A stretch of 64,000 nt of DNA from Sphingomonas sp. (lineage in GTDB: Bacteria > Pseudomonadota > Alphaproteobacteria > Sphingomonadales > Sphingomonadaceae). Below, piece by piece: positions 8,813 to 17,501 of this stretch. The notes below the pieces were generated by a model. The model saw only the letters and a list, made by a program, of their open reading frames with translations. It was not told where the DNA came from and did not search any database. Each line of letters opens with the position of its first letter. Within the stretch, counting starts at the first letter, position 1. The position numbers and the translations under genes were made by a program. Location: contig JAFKLY010000005.1 in NCBI GenBank assembly GCA_017304655.1, positions 186,001-250,000 of the forward strand, in the 5' to 3' direction.

Positions 8813-9957
8813 GTGCGCAGACACAGCTTCAGGCCTCGCCGCGCCGCCGGCTGCTGGCGCTCATCGTCAAGGAATATGCGCAGATCCGGCGCGATCCCTC
8901 GACCTTCCTCATCGCCTTCGCGATGCCGCTGCTCATGCTCTTCCTGTTCGGCTACGCCATCTCGCTCGATCCGCGCGCGACGAAGATCGCGCTGGTCGTG
9001 CAGGATGAGAGCGCGCCCGCCGAGCGGCTGACGCAGGCCTATGTCCACTCGCGCTATTTCGACGTGACGGTGCTGCGCGCCGTGCAGCCCGCCCGCGCGA
9101 TGATGCAGCGGGAGAGCATTCGCGGCTTCGTCGTCATCCCGGCCGATTTCGGGGCGACCATGGCGAAGGGTGCGCCCGCGCCGGTGCAGATCGTCACCGA
9201 TGGCGCGCAACCCAATCAGGCCAACTTCATCGCCTCCTATGCCGATGGCGTGCGGATGAGCTGGATGGCCGGGGAAATGGCGGCGAAGGGCGTGCGCAAT
9301 GCCGCCCCACCGATCGATGTGTCGCAACGCGTCTGGTACAATCCGGGGCTGGAGAGCCGCTTCTTCCTTGTCCCCGGCTCAATCGCCATCGTCATGACCA
9401 TGATCGGCACCCTGCTCACAGCGCTCGTCGTCGCGCGCGAGTGGGAGCGGGGCACGATGGAGGCACTGCTGGCGACGCCTGTGCGCATGAGCGAGTTCAT
9501 CGCCTCCAAGGTGGTGCCTTATTTCCTGCTCGGCCTCGGCTCCATGGCGCTGTGCACGATCATCGCGGTGACGGCGTTCAGCCTGCCGTTCCGCGGGTCG
9601 ATCTTCGCGCTGTTCGCCATCGCCTCGGCCTTCCTGCTGCCCGCGCTGGGGCTGGGCCTGTTCATTTCCGCCACCACCAAGAATCAGTTCGTGGCGAGCC
9701 AGGTCGCGCTGCTGGCCTCCTTCCTGCCGACCTTCCTGCTCTCCGGCTTCATCTTCGAGATCGCCTCCATGCCCTGGCCGATCCAGGCGCTCTCTTATGC
9801 CGTGCCGGCGCGCTATCTCATCCCCGCGTTGCAGACGGTGTTCATGGCCGGCGACATCTGGTCGATCATCCTGCCGAACATCGGCATCATGCTGTGCTTC
9901 GGCCTGGGGTTCTTCGTGCTGTGCTTCCGCGCGACCAAGCGGAGTCTGGACGCATGA
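8809..9957 (+). CDS. ABC-2 type permease (YbhS-like)
   Basis: Inner-membrane subunit of 382 aa with the ABC-2 layout: one N-terminal membrane helix (LIAFAMPLLMLFLFGYAIS), a large periplasmic domain (about 50-190) and five C-terminal helices, including the conserved segment GTMEALLATPVRMSEFI. It pairs with the next permease to form the translocation pore of the exporter. Start and stop overlap its neighbours (ATGA), which implies translational coupling. The exported compound is unknown; YbhGFSR homologues are linked to drug and cation tolerance. Confidence 0.9.
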   Translation: MSAQTQLQASPRRRLLALIVKEYAQIRRDPSTFLIAFAMPLLMLFLFGYAISLDPRATKIALVVQDESAPAERLTQAYVHSRYFDVTVLRAVQPARAMMQRESIRGFVVIPADFGATMAKGAPAPVQIVTDGAQPNQANFIASYADGVRMSWMAGEMAAKGVRNAAPPIDVSQRVWYNPGLESRFFLVPGSIAIVMTMIGTLLTALVVAREWERGTMEALLATPVRMSEFIASKVVPYFLLGLGSMALCTIIAVTAFSLPFRGSIFALFAIASAFLLPALGLGLFISATTKNQFVASQVALLASFLPTFLLSGFIFEIASMPWPIQALSYAVPARYLIPALQTVFMAGDIWSIILPNIGIMLCFGLGFFVLCFRATKRSLDA

Positions 9958-11066
9958 TGCCCGATTTCACGCGCCTTAAAGCCATGATCATCAAGGAGAT
10001 GTGGGCGCTGCTGCGCGATCCCAAGTCGCGCATCGTGCTGGTGTTGCCGCCGCTCATCCAGCTCCTGGTGTTCACCTTCGCCACGACGCTGGACGTCAAG
10101 AATGTCGATATTGGCCTCATCGACCATTCCAATGGCGTCCATGCGCGGGAACTGGTCCAGCGCATCGAGGCCAGCCCCCAGTTCCGGGGCGTGATCCGTC
10201 TCGACTCCGAACAGGCGATGGAGCACGCGATCGACCGGCAACAGGTGATCGCCGCGCTGGTGATCGAGGCCGATTTCGACCGGCAGATCGCGCGGGGCGA
10301 ACCGGCACGCGTCGGCCTCGTGCTGGACGGGCGCCGCTCCAACGCCGCGCAGATCCTTGCAGGCTATGTCAGCCGCATTGCCGGTGGCTATGGCGCCGAG
10401 CTCAATCCGCGCATGGCCCGGCTCGGCGGAGAGAGCGCGGTCACGCACTGGTACAATCCCAGTCTCGATTTCATGTGGTTCACCCTGCCCTCGCTGGTGG
10501 CGATCATCGTCTCGGTGGCGGGGCTGGCCATCACGTCCCAATCGGTGGCGCGCGAGCGGGAGCTGGGCACCTTCGATCAGCTGATGGTCTCGCCGATGCG
10601 GGTGCATGAGATTCTCATCGGCATGATGGTGCCGCCAATGATGGTCGGCATGTTCAACGGTACGTTGTTCCTCGTCGTCGCGCGCTTCGGCTTCGGCGTG
10701 CCGTTCACCGGCTCCTTCGCGCTGTTCATCCTCTCGATCTTCCTGTTCCAGCTCGCCCTCATCGGCATGGGCCTGCTGGTCTCGTCCGCGTCGATGACAC
10801 AGCAGCAGGCGTTTCTCGGTTCCTTCGTGGTCACGGTGCCGCTGATGCTGCTCTCCGGCTATGCCGCGCCGATCGACAATATGCCGGACTGGCTGCAGAT
10901 CGCGACCTACGCCAATCCGATCCGCTATTTCCTCATCATCGTGCAGGGCCTGTTCCTCAAGACCATGCCCGCGTCCGTCGTCTTCTCGCAGCTCTGGCCG
11001 CTCGCGCTCATCGCTCTGGTGAGCCTCTCCGCCGCCGCCTGGCTGTTCCGTGCCCGAATGGAGTGA
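9954..11066 (+). CDS. ABC-2 type permease (YbhR-like)
   Basis: Second permease, 370 aa, with the same plan as its neighbour: N-terminal helix around RIVLVLPPLIQLLVFTFA, a periplasmic domain, then helices starting near LVAIIVSVAGLAITSQSVA and the conserved ELGTFDQLMVSPMRVHEIL. The start overlaps the previous stop at ATGATG; the second ATG (9957) is equally possible. Reading frame upstream of 9954 lies inside the preceding gene and has no permease character. The stop is close to the outer-membrane component. Confidence 0.9.
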   Translation: MMPDFTRLKAMIIKEMWALLRDPKSRIVLVLPPLIQLLVFTFATTLDVKNVDIGLIDHSNGVHARELVQRIEASPQFRGVIRLDSEQAMEHAIDRQQVIAALVIEADFDRQIARGEPARVGLVLDGRRSNAAQILAGYVSRIAGGYGAELNPRMARLGGESAVTHWYNPSLDFMWFTLPSLVAIIVSVAGLAITSQSVARERELGTFDQLMVSPMRVHEILIGMMVPPMMVGMFNGTLFLVVARFGFGVPFTGSFALFILSIFLFQLALIGMGLLVSSASMTQQQAFLGSFVVTVPLMLLSGYAAPIDNMPDWLQIATYANPIRYFLIIVQGLFLKTMPASVVFSQLWPLALIALVSLSAAAWLFRARME

Positions 11067-11071
11067 CTCGC

Positions 11072-12523
11072 ATGTTCCCTCGCCGCATTCCGTCCCTGCT
11101 GTGCGCCGTCGCATCGGCCGCTTCGCTCTCCGCCTGCGCGGTGGGGCCTGCCTATCAGGCGCCGCAGACGCGCGTGGCCGATCAGTGGGTCGCACCGGCC
11201 GCTGCCGGCCCGGTCACGGCCGCGCCGTGGTGGTCGCAATTGCAGGACCCGCTCTTCGATGCGCTGGTGAGCGAGATGCTGGCCGGCAACCCCTCGCTGC
11301 GGGAAGCACAGGCCCGGCTGGCCGAAGCACGGGCGAATCGTGACGCGGTCCGGGGCGGGCGATTGCCGCAGGCCTCCGTCAGCGCGACCGGCAATGAGGT
11401 GATGCTGAGCAAGAACGGCCAGTTGCCGATTGGCGCGATTCCCGGCTTCGCGCGCGATTTTCCGCTGTTCGATCTCGGCTTCGATGCGAGCTGGGAGATC
11501 GATCTGTGGGGCCGGCAGGCCCGCCAGACTCAAGCGGCCGATGCGCGCTCCCAGTCGGCGGCGCTGTCGGTTGAAGGCGCGCGGCTTCAGCTCGTGGCGG
11601 AACTGGCGCGTGCTTATGTCGATCTGCGCCTGGCCCAGGCCGATCAGGCGACGGCTCAGGCGATGCTGGATGCGCGCGTGCAACTCGCCAGCCTGACCGA
11701 TCTGCGCGCCAACTCGGGGGAGGCCAGTGCGATCGAGGCCAATCGGGCGCGCGGCGAGGCGGAAAGCGCGCGGGCAGCGCTTGCCAATGCGCAGGCCGCC
11801 AGCCGCGCGGCCGCGCTGCGCGTTGCCGTGCTGGTCGGGGCGCCGCCGGCCGACATGCTGCCGCGGCTGGAGACGCCGGGCCCCATTCCGCAGCCTCCCG
11901 CTGCCATCGCCGCGGGCTTGCCGTCCGATCTGCTCCGCCGCCGGCCGGACATTCTTGGCGCCGAGCGCGATCTGGCGGCGGCCACGGCGGACATCGGCGT
12001 GGCGAAGGCGGACCTCTTCCCGCGCCTGTCGCTCAGCCTTGCCGTGGGGCAGCAGGCCCGCGCCGTCTCCGATCTGTTCAGCGGGGACAGTACGCGTTTG
12101 CAGGGCGGCGGCGGCCTCTTCTGGCCGATCTTCAATGGCGGCCGGGCACGCGCGATGGTCCGCGCCGCCGATGCGCGGGCGCAGGCCGCTGCCGCGCGCT
12201 ATGATGGCGCCGTCCTCGGCGCGCTGGCGGACAGCGAAGGGGCGATCAACCGCTTCGACCGCAGCCTGGCGGCATTGGACGCGGCGCGGACAGCGGCGGC
12301 ACGCGAGCGCGCTGCGCTCGATCTCTCCCGGCAGCGCCAGCAGGCTGGGGAGGATGATCGTCTGGCGCTCGCCCGCGCGGACCTCTCGCACCTCGTTGCC
12401 GACCAGCAGCTCGCTCATGCCCAGGCTGCGGCAACGGAGGCGGCGATTGCGCTCCACAAGGCGCTGGGTGGCGGCTGGGACCCCGAGTCGCGTCTTGCCG
12501 AGGCCCGTTCGGACGCTCGCTGA
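11072..12523 (+). CDS. Outer-membrane efflux lipoprotein (TolC/NodT family)
   Basis: Outer-membrane channel of 483 aa completing the tripartite exporter. It has a lipoprotein signal peptide with lipobox LSAC (Cys near residue 22), then two repeats of the outer-membrane efflux domain. Family motifs include the post-lipobox AVGPAYQAP, WWSQLQDPLFDALV, and SYxxxWEIDLWG-like (DASWEIDLWGRQA). PSDLLRRRPDILGAERDLAA is the classical NodT signature. The ATG at 11072 has a GGAG site 8 bases upstream; a GTG at 11063 overlapping the permease stop is the alternative. No clear terminator follows. Confidence 0.9.
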   Translation: MFPRRIPSLLCAVASAASLSACAVGPAYQAPQTRVADQWVAPAAAGPVTAAPWWSQLQDPLFDALVSEMLAGNPSLREAQARLAEARANRDAVRGGRLPQASVSATGNEVMLSKNGQLPIGAIPGFARDFPLFDLGFDASWEIDLWGRQARQTQAADARSQSAALSVEGARLQLVAELARAYVDLRLAQADQATAQAMLDARVQLASLTDLRANSGEASAIEANRARGEAESARAALANAQAASRAAALRVAVLVGAPPADMLPRLETPGPIPQPPAAIAAGLPSDLLRRRPDILGAERDLAAATADIGVAKADLFPRLSLSLAVGQQARAVSDLFSGDSTRLQGGGGLFWPIFNGGRARAMVRAADARAQAAAARYDGAVLGALADSEGAINRFDRSLAALDAARTAAARERAALDLSRQRQQAGEDDRLALARADLSHLVADQQLAHAQAAATEAAIALHKALGGGWDPESRLAEARSDAR

Positions 12524-12955
12524 CGTCTGTGCCCGATCCGTTCCGCATCACCGAATGGGACCAGCGGGAACCCGCTGCGGTCACCATGTGAATAACCATG
12601 ATCCGGAAGATGAGGAGTCACCACGATTCGCATCGCATGCATCGTCTGCAAGCATGAGGGCTGGTATATAAAATGACGTAAAAACAGTGTATTAATACAC
12701 TTCTTCGCCTATCTCTCGGGAATCCTTGGTCAAGCACTTTATTTCAGATTTTTGACATGCCCTGCCCTTGATCGGGGTGGGTCGCGCTGTCAGAAATCGT
12801 CCTCCGGCAGGGCCCGACTCGCGGTGCCTGTCACAGCAATCGAGATCAGTCATCGCACATGGGATCAGGATTCCCGTGGCGGACTTTTTGTGCCCGGCGC
12901 GAAGGGCAGTCGCGCCAGGCATTAATGCAGCAAAACGGGGGTTTTAGCAGGACAC
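12524..12955. promoter_or_regulatory. dnaA upstream region with GANTC sites and palindromes
   Basis: About 430 bases without a convincing gene, AT-richer than the flanks around 12655-12760. It holds five GANTC sequences (12615, 12625, 12720, 12816, 12869), the sites methylated by CcrM in alphaproteobacteria. It also has two palindromes centred on ATTAAT: AGTGTATTAATACACT (12686-12701) and GCATTAATGC (12919-12928). No perfect DnaA box (TTATCCACA) was seen, so I do not call it an origin. The dnaA promoter probably lies here. Confidence 0.55.
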
Positions 12956-14413
12956 ATGGGGCAGCAACTGGGCCAGCAACGATTGGACGGCGTCCTTAAC
13001 GAGATCGGACTGGAGCAAGTGGCAGACGGAGAGGTGCATCGCAAAGGGCTCGAGGCGGCGTGGACGGAGATCCGTGCCGGCCTGCGTCGGGCGATTGGCG
13101 TGCGGCTGTTCGATCAGTGGATCCGGCCCTTGCGGCTGGGCGCGTTCTGCACGCTCTCCGGAACACTCGATCTGGAAGCGCCTTCAGAATTTTCAGCCAG
13201 CTATGTGTCGAGCAATTTTGCTTCGCGCATCAGCCTTGCGTGGCGAAGCACGCAGACCGGCGTGAGCGACGTGCGGGTCATCCGTGCACGGGATGCTGTG
13301 GAGAGCGTGGCAATCGCGCCGGTGGCAGACCCCGTCCCCGCGCCCATGGCTGTGCGCCCGGCGGGAACGAGCACGCGCTCGGGCCGCTTCGAGCCGCGCC
13401 ATGATTTCGCGAGCTTCATGACCGATGAGAGCAACGCGCTGGCCTGCTCCGCAGCCAAGGCGATGGCCGCTCCCGGCAAGCCCCGCTTCAATCCGCTGTT
13501 CATCCATGGCCCCACCGGTTTCGGCAAGACGCACCTGCTGCATGCCATTGCCGGTGCCTATGGCGACGAGCTCGGCCCGTCGGCGAGCGACGGCACGATC
13601 CTCTACATGTCGGCCGAGCGCTTCATGAACGAGTTCGTAGCGGCCATCCGTGCCAATGACACCTTCACGTTCAAGGCACGGCTGCGTGCGGCGCGGATGC
13701 TGCTCATCGACGATATTCAATTCATTGCGGGCAAGGGGCCGACACAGGAGGAGTTCCTCCACACGCTCAACGACCTCATCGACAGCGGTGCGCGCATTGC
13801 CATCGCGGCGGATCGGCCGCCGCAGCAGCTTGGCGCGGTCGATCCGCGCATCCTCTCGCGTCTGGCCGGTGGCCTCGTTGCCGATATCCAGCCCGCGAGT
13901 CTGGATCTGCGCATGAAGATACTGGAGGCCCGGCGAGCGGCGGTGGCGCCGATCATGGTGCCCGATGACGTCATAACGCTGCTCGCGCGTTCGATCCGCT
14001 CGAGCATTCGCGAACTGGAAGGCGCCTTCAACAAGCTGGTCGCTTATGCCCAGCTCGTCGACAAGGCGATCACGGTCGATCTGGCCCAGTCGATGCTGGC
14101 CGAGGCGCTGCGTGCGAGCAACCGGCGCATCACCATCGACGAGATCCAGAAGGTCTGTGCGGCCCATTACCGGATCGACGCATCGGAAATGCGCTCCCAT
14201 CGCCGGGCCCGCGCCGTTGCACGGCCGCGGCAGGTCGCGATGTATCTCGCCAAGAAGCTGACGCCGCGTTCGCTGCCGGAAATCGGCCGGGTGTTCGGCG
14301 GGCGGGATCATTCGACGGTGATCCACGCGGTGCGCACCATCGAGGCGATGCGGCTCGACAATCCGGACATGGACGCGGACATCCGCGCGCTGCAGAAGCA
14401 GCTGGAAGGCTGA
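12956..14413 (+). CDS. dnaA: Chromosomal replication initiator DnaA
   Basis: DnaA, 485 aa, binds origin DNA and opens it for replication. Domain I is at about 25-105 (RLFDQWIRPLRLG), followed by a short variable linker. The AAA+ core has Walker A GPTGFGKT (185-192), Walker B LLIDDIQF, and sensor/arginine-finger regions near DPRILSRLAGG. The C-terminal DNA-binding domain carries the signature RDHSTVIHAVRTIE. Length is typical for alphaproteobacteria. It is monocistronic here, ends in a hairpin terminator, and is not next to dnaN or an evident oriC, as is common in this class. The region upstream is rich in GANTC sites. Confidence 0.96.
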   Translation: MGQQLGQQRLDGVLNEIGLEQVADGEVHRKGLEAAWTEIRAGLRRAIGVRLFDQWIRPLRLGAFCTLSGTLDLEAPSEFSASYVSSNFASRISLAWRSTQTGVSDVRVIRARDAVESVAIAPVADPVPAPMAVRPAGTSTRSGRFEPRHDFASFMTDESNALACSAAKAMAAPGKPRFNPLFIHGPTGFGKTHLLHAIAGAYGDELGPSASDGTILYMSAERFMNEFVAAIRANDTFTFKARLRAARMLLIDDIQFIAGKGPTQEEFLHTLNDLIDSGARIAIAADRPPQQLGAVDPRILSRLAGGLVADIQPASLDLRMKILEARRAAVAPIMVPDDVITLLARSIRSSIRELEGAFNKLVAYAQLVDKAITVDLAQSMLAEALRASNRRITIDEIQKVCAAHYRIDASEMRSHRRARAVARPRQVAMYLAKKLTPRSLPEIGRVFGGRDHSTVIHAVRTIEAMRLDNPDMDADIRALQKQLEG

Positions 14414-14464
14414 GGCTTGGGCAAGGGGCGCCAGGCGCGCTCCTGCTCCTCTGCCAGTCATAAG

Positions 14465-14494
14465 AAAACCCTCGCCCGGGGGAGCGAGGGTTTT
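14465..14494 (+). terminator. Rho-independent terminator of dnaA
   Basis: Perfect 11-bp inverted repeat AAAACCCTCGC / GCGAGGGTTTT with an 8-base loop, starting 51 bases after the dnaA stop. The A-run before and T-run after the stem could stop transcription from either side. Confidence 0.8.
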
Positions 14495-14523
14495 CGTTTA
14501 TCCTGGGCCTTATCGAAAGGTGT

Positions 14524-14562
14524 GACCCCCGGCACGATGGGGACTGTTGAGTGCCGGGGGTC
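14524..14562 (-). terminator. Hairpin downstream of fliC
   Basis: Perfect 12-bp inverted repeat GACCCCCGGCAC / GTGCCGGGGGTC with a 15-base loop, lying 57 bases past the fliC stop. No T-run follows on the minus strand, so it may act as a transcript-end stabiliser or a weak terminator. Confidence 0.5.
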
Positions 14563-14618
14563 AACGGATCGGCGACAGTGGACCAGAACCGTCGCTGACC
14601 GATTTATTATCCTGCCGC

Positions 14619-15458
14619 TTAGCGGAGCAGGCTCAGCACGCCCTGCTGGCTCTGGTTGGCCTGGGCCAGCATCGCCGTCGAGGCCTGCGAGAGGATCTGG
14701 TTCTTGGCGAGCGCCGTCGATTCCACCGAGAAGTCGGCGTCCTCAATGCGCGAGCGCGCATCCGTCAGGTTGGTGACGGTGGTGTTGAGGTTGTTGACGG
14801 TCGCTTCCAGGCGGCTCTGCAAACCACCGAGGGTCGCGCGGCTCGACGAGATCGAGTCGAGTGCGCTGTTGATGGTCGAGAGGGCAGCCGTGGCGCCGGC
14901 GCCGTCTGCGTCGGCCCAGGTCGCCATACCATTGAGGCCCAGCGCGGTCAGGTTGACGGCCGCGATCGAGAGATCGACGGTCTCACCCGAGTTGTTGCCG
15001 ACCTGGATCTTGATCGACACAGGTGCGGTCGCCGTGGCCGAACCGTTCAGCAGCGTGATGCCGTTGAAGCTGGTGCGGCCCGCAATGTTGGTGATCTGCT
15101 GCGTGAGCTGCGTGACTTCCGCCTGGATCGACGTACGGTCAGACTGGCTGACGGTGCCCGAAGAAGCCTGAACGGCCAGTTCGCGCATACGCTGCAGGAT
15201 GTTGGAGACTTCGCCCATCGCGCCTTCGGCGACCTGGGTCAGCGAGATGCCGTCATTGGCATTGCGCGAAGCGGCGGCGAGGCCACGGATTTCGGAGGTC
15301 ATCTTGGTGGCGATGGCGAGGCCGGCGGCATCGTCCTTCGCGGAGTTGATGCGCTTGCCCGAGGACAGGCGCTCCATGGCCTGCTGAAGGCCCATATTGG
15401 CCTTGGTGCTGGCGTTCTGTGCACGAATGGCAGTGACGTTGGACGCGATGGCAGTCAT
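14619..15458 (-). CDS. fliC: Flagellin
   Basis: Short flagellin of 279 aa with the conserved N-terminal domain ([18 protein letters not shown], then [19 protein letters not shown]) and C-terminal domain ([20 protein letters not shown], then [18 protein letters not shown]). The variable D2/D3 region between them is nearly absent, as in other alphaproteobacterial flagellins. It polymerises into the filament after export by the type III apparatus encoded alongside. The start is chosen at MTAIASN, where the flagellin domain begins; a 61-residue in-frame extension upstream is not flagellin-like. A TAAA-N17-CCGTTC promoter-like box lies at 15552-15523. It is transcribed opposite to the rest of the flagellar block. 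Confidence 0.96.
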   Translation of the reverse strand: MTAIASNVTAIRAQNASTKANMGLQQAMERLSSGKRINSAKDDAAGLAIATKMTSEIRGLAAASRNANDGISLTQVAEGAMGEVSNILQRMRELAVQASSGTVSQSDRTSIQAEVTQLTQQITNIAGRTSFNGITLLNGSATATAPVSIKIQVGNNSGETVDLSIAAVNLTALGLNGMATWADADGAGATAALSTINSALDSISSSRATLGGLQSRLEATVNNLNTTVTNLTDARSRIEDADFSVESTALAKNQILSQASTAMLAQANQSQQGVLSLLR

Positions 15459-15522
15459 GTGGGTTTTCCTTTCCCGCTTTCGAATGGGGTCGCTGCCCTG
15501 CAGGCGGATGCGGCCTCCAGCA

Positions 15523-15552
15523 CCAGAACGGTCGATTGCGCGCGGACTTTTA
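15523..15552 (-). promoter_or_regulatory. Putative sigma-28-type promoter of fliC
   Basis: On the minus strand TAAA is followed after 17 bases by CCGTTCTGG. The same CCGTTCTGG stands 16 bases after TAAA in front of fliD, and CCGTCC 16 bases after TAAA in front of the gene at 29492. The layout resembles FliA promoters (TAAA-N15-GCCGATAA), and the box is about 70 bases from the start codon. Assignment to a particular sigma factor is inference. Confidence 0.5.
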
Positions 15553-15761
15553 GGGCTCGTGTAAAATTTTTTTTGGACCCGCATTTTTCCGGCCGTCCGT
15601 GCGGTCGGGCCGGGGCGTTTCCTGATTAAGGAATCGCACACGCATCGCGCGCACGCGCGCGTAAGGGCGCCATCGCCCGGGACGCCGATATGGGACGCAT
15701 CAGTCTCTCGGTCGCACCATCCGGCAGAAACTTGCCGCCCTCCGGCAAGCGTTCGCCGTCG

Positions 15762-15776
15762 TTAACCAGACGATAA
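15762..15776 (+). promoter_or_regulatory. Possible CtrA-binding site
   Basis: TTAA-CCAGACG-ATAA matches TTAA-N7-TTAA at seven of eight positions and lies 80 bases before the activator gene. CtrA controls flagellar master genes in many alphaproteobacteria. A single near-match is weak evidence. Confidence 0.3.
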
Positions 15777-15855
15777 GCATTTTTAGCCAGATTGTGTTCA
15801 TCGAAAGAGGGTGCGGCTCGGGGGAGCCGATAATCCGACAAATGGGGACTGACGC

Positions 15856-17130
15856 ATGTTGCCTGTCGACATGAGCCAGCGCGTCTACCGGTTGTTGCCG
15901 GATCTGGCGTCGTGGCTGGACTCTGCCTGCTATACTGTCCGCCCGGTGGCGGCTGAGGCGCCTCGTGGCAAATCCACGCAGCGCATCCTCCTCGCGGAGG
16001 AAATTGCCTATGCAACATGCCGCGACATTCTGATCGAGTGGCTGCCCGGTGACATGATCGGCGCGCCGCGTCTGCTGCCGGCGGCGGATGGTTTCCCGGC
16101 CCGCATTGCCTTTGGTGCGTCGGACAAGGTCATGGCTTTTGCCCTGATTGCCGAGATACTTCGCCCGGCCCGCATGCCTGCGGTGGGCGACGAGGCGAGT
16201 TCTGTGCTCATGCGCCTCGCCGCGCGCATTGCCGCCAGTGACACGACCGTGCTCGTTCAGGGCGAAACCGGCACCGGCAAGGAAGGCATTGCCCGCTTCC
16301 TGCACGATCATTCACCCCGCGCGGACAAGGATTTCATCGCCGTCAATTGCGCGGCGCTGCCCGAGACGATGATGGAAGCCATGCTCTTCGGTCACAAGAA
16401 GGGCAGCTTCACCGGTGCCGGCGCGTCTTCGGACGGCCTGTTTCTGGCGGCCAATGGCGGCACACTCTTCCTGGACGAGATTGCCGAGCTGCCGCTCGCG
16501 CTTCAGGCCAAGCTGCTGCGCGCCCTGCAGGAAGGCGAAGTGCTGCCTGTCGGCGCGACGCACCCCGTTCCGGTCAATGTCCGTGTGATTGCGGCCTGCA
16601 ACCGCGATCTGGCCGTCGAATCCGAAGCGGGTCGCTTCCGCTCGGACCTTTACTGGCGCCTCAACGTCATGCCGCTGCACTTGCGTCCGCTCGTTGAGCG
16701 GCCGGGCGACGTGACTGCCATCACCGCCGCTTTCCTGCTGCGCCATCAGGGTCAGGCCCTGGGTGCCAGGGGCTTCGCCTGGCCGACGGCAGAGGCGCTC
16801 GATCGTCTGATCGCTCATGCCTGGCCTGGCAATGCCCGTGAGCTTGGCAATGTCCTCCAGCGGGCCATCGTGCTGCGCGAGGGTGACCGGATCGCGGTGG
16901 CGGACCTCAGCATCGCCGGCACGGTCGCGCCGGCGCCTGCACCTGCCCCACGCATGGCCGCGCAGCCGCGACTTCAGGATGTTGCTCGCGCCTCGACCAT
17001 GGACGCAATTCGCGCCGCGCTGCGGGATACGGGCGGGCATCGCGCCCGGGCCGCTCACCTGCTCGGCATTTCCGAACGTACGCTGCGCTACCGTCTCGCT
17101 GAAATGCGGGATCTGGCGCTGGCGGTCTGA
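15856..17130 (+). CDS. Sigma-54-dependent flagellar activator (FlbD-like)
   Basis: Enhancer-binding protein of 424 aa. The first 110 residues show no receiver domain (no Asp/Lys phosphoacceptor set). The AAA+ sigma-54 interaction domain has Walker A GETGTGKE (136-143), the sigma-54 contact loop as GSFTGA (183-188) instead of GAFTGA, Walker [14 protein letters not shown], and [20 protein letters not shown] Fis-type helix-turn-helix follows ([17 protein letters not shown]). Position directly before fliE, 17 bases apart, points to control of the flagellar operon. ATG 15856 has GGGGA 7 bases upstream; an internal ATG at 15871 is the alternative. The name FlbD is by analogy with Caulobacter. Confidence 0.8.
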   Translation: MLPVDMSQRVYRLLPDLASWLDSACYTVRPVAAEAPRGKSTQRILLAEEIAYATCRDILIEWLPGDMIGAPRLLPAADGFPARIAFGASDKVMAFALIAEILRPARMPAVGDEASSVLMRLAARIAASDTTVLVQGETGTGKEGIARFLHDHSPRADKDFIAVNCAALPETMMEAMLFGHKKGSFTGAGASSDGLFLAANGGTLFLDEIAELPLALQAKLLRALQEGEVLPVGATHPVPVNVRVIAACNRDLAVESEAGRFRSDLYWRLNVMPLHLRPLVERPGDVTAITAAFLLRHQGQALGARGFAWPTAEALDRLIAHAWPGNARELGNVLQRAIVLREGDRIAVADLSIAGTVAPAPAPAPRMAAQPRLQDVARASTMDAIRAALRDTGGHRARAAHLLGISERTLRYRLAEMRDLALAV

Positions 17131-17147
17131 GCGAGGAGGGCTGACAC

Positions 17148-17495
17148 ATGGCAGGCGTTTCCGTCGATAGCGTTATGGCGCTGCGTCAGAGCATCCTCCA
17201 GCGCAACAGTGCGCTCCAGGATGTCTCGAACGGCGCAGCCGCCGGCGCCGGTGGCGCGTCCGGCAAGCCCGGCGCTGCTGATTTCACTGACGCGCTGCGC
17301 AGCGCGATCAACGGGGTCAATGACCTCCAGAACAATGCCAGCGACGCCGCGACCGCGTTTGAGCGTGGCGAAACCACGGATATCGCAGCCGTCATGCTTG
17401 CCAAGCAGCAAGCATCGATCGGCTTCGAGACCACCCTGCAAGTCCGCAACAAACTGCTGTCCGCCTACAAGGACATCATGAGCATGCCGGTGTAA
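17148..17495 (+). CDS. fliE: Flagellar hook-basal body protein FliE
   Basis: FliE, 115 aa, links the MS-ring to the proximal rod and is the first axial protein exported. The conserved C-terminal half is clear: FTDALRSAINGVNDLQNNAS, then FERGETTDIAAVMLAKQQAS and QVRNKLLSAYKDIMSMPV. The Gly/Ala-rich N-terminal segment is variable. It lies between the activator gene and fliF (6-base gap) and is probably the first structural gene of one long operon ending at flhB. Confidence 0.93.
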   Translation: MAGVSVDSVMALRQSILQRNSALQDVSNGAAAGAGGASGKPGAADFTDALRSAINGVNDLQNNASDAATAFERGETTDIAAVMLAKQQASIGFETTLQVRNKLLSAYKDIMSMPV

Positions 17496-17501
17496 CGCCC
17501 C

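Larger units (their letters stand above)
15459..15855. other. Intergenic region between divergent fliC and the flbD-like gene
   Basis: About 400 bases without a gene. It contains the fliC promoter-like box (15523-15552), an A/T tract near 15561-15575, and TTAA-N7-ATAA at 15762-15776, one mismatch from the CtrA recognition sequence TTAA-N7-TTAA. No well-spaced sigma-54 element (GG-N10-GC with TTGC) was found. Confidence 0.45.

Noticed and set aside
6962..8824. Very long reading frame on the minus strand opposite the ABC ATPase gene
   Set aside because: It is a GC-codon-bias shadow of the plus-strand gene: Arg/Ala/Gly/Asp-rich, no domains, no start site. The same applies to long antisense frames opposite fliF, fliI, the Atm1-like exporter, ispG and others.
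12692..12922. 76-residue minus-strand reading frame upstream of dnaA
   Set aside because: No ribosome-binding site, no family-like features and composition unlike coding DNA; it overlaps the AT-rich regulatory stretch.
15721..15760. Possible sigma-54 promoter (CGGCAGAAACTTGCC) before the flbD-like gene
   Set aside because: GG-to-GC spacing is 9 rather than 10 bases and the sequence context is poor.
15791..15840. GCCGATAA match to the classical FliA -10 before the flbD-like gene
   Set aside because: No TAAA stands 15 bases upstream (the nearest A-rich stretch is about 19), so it does not form a complete promoter.
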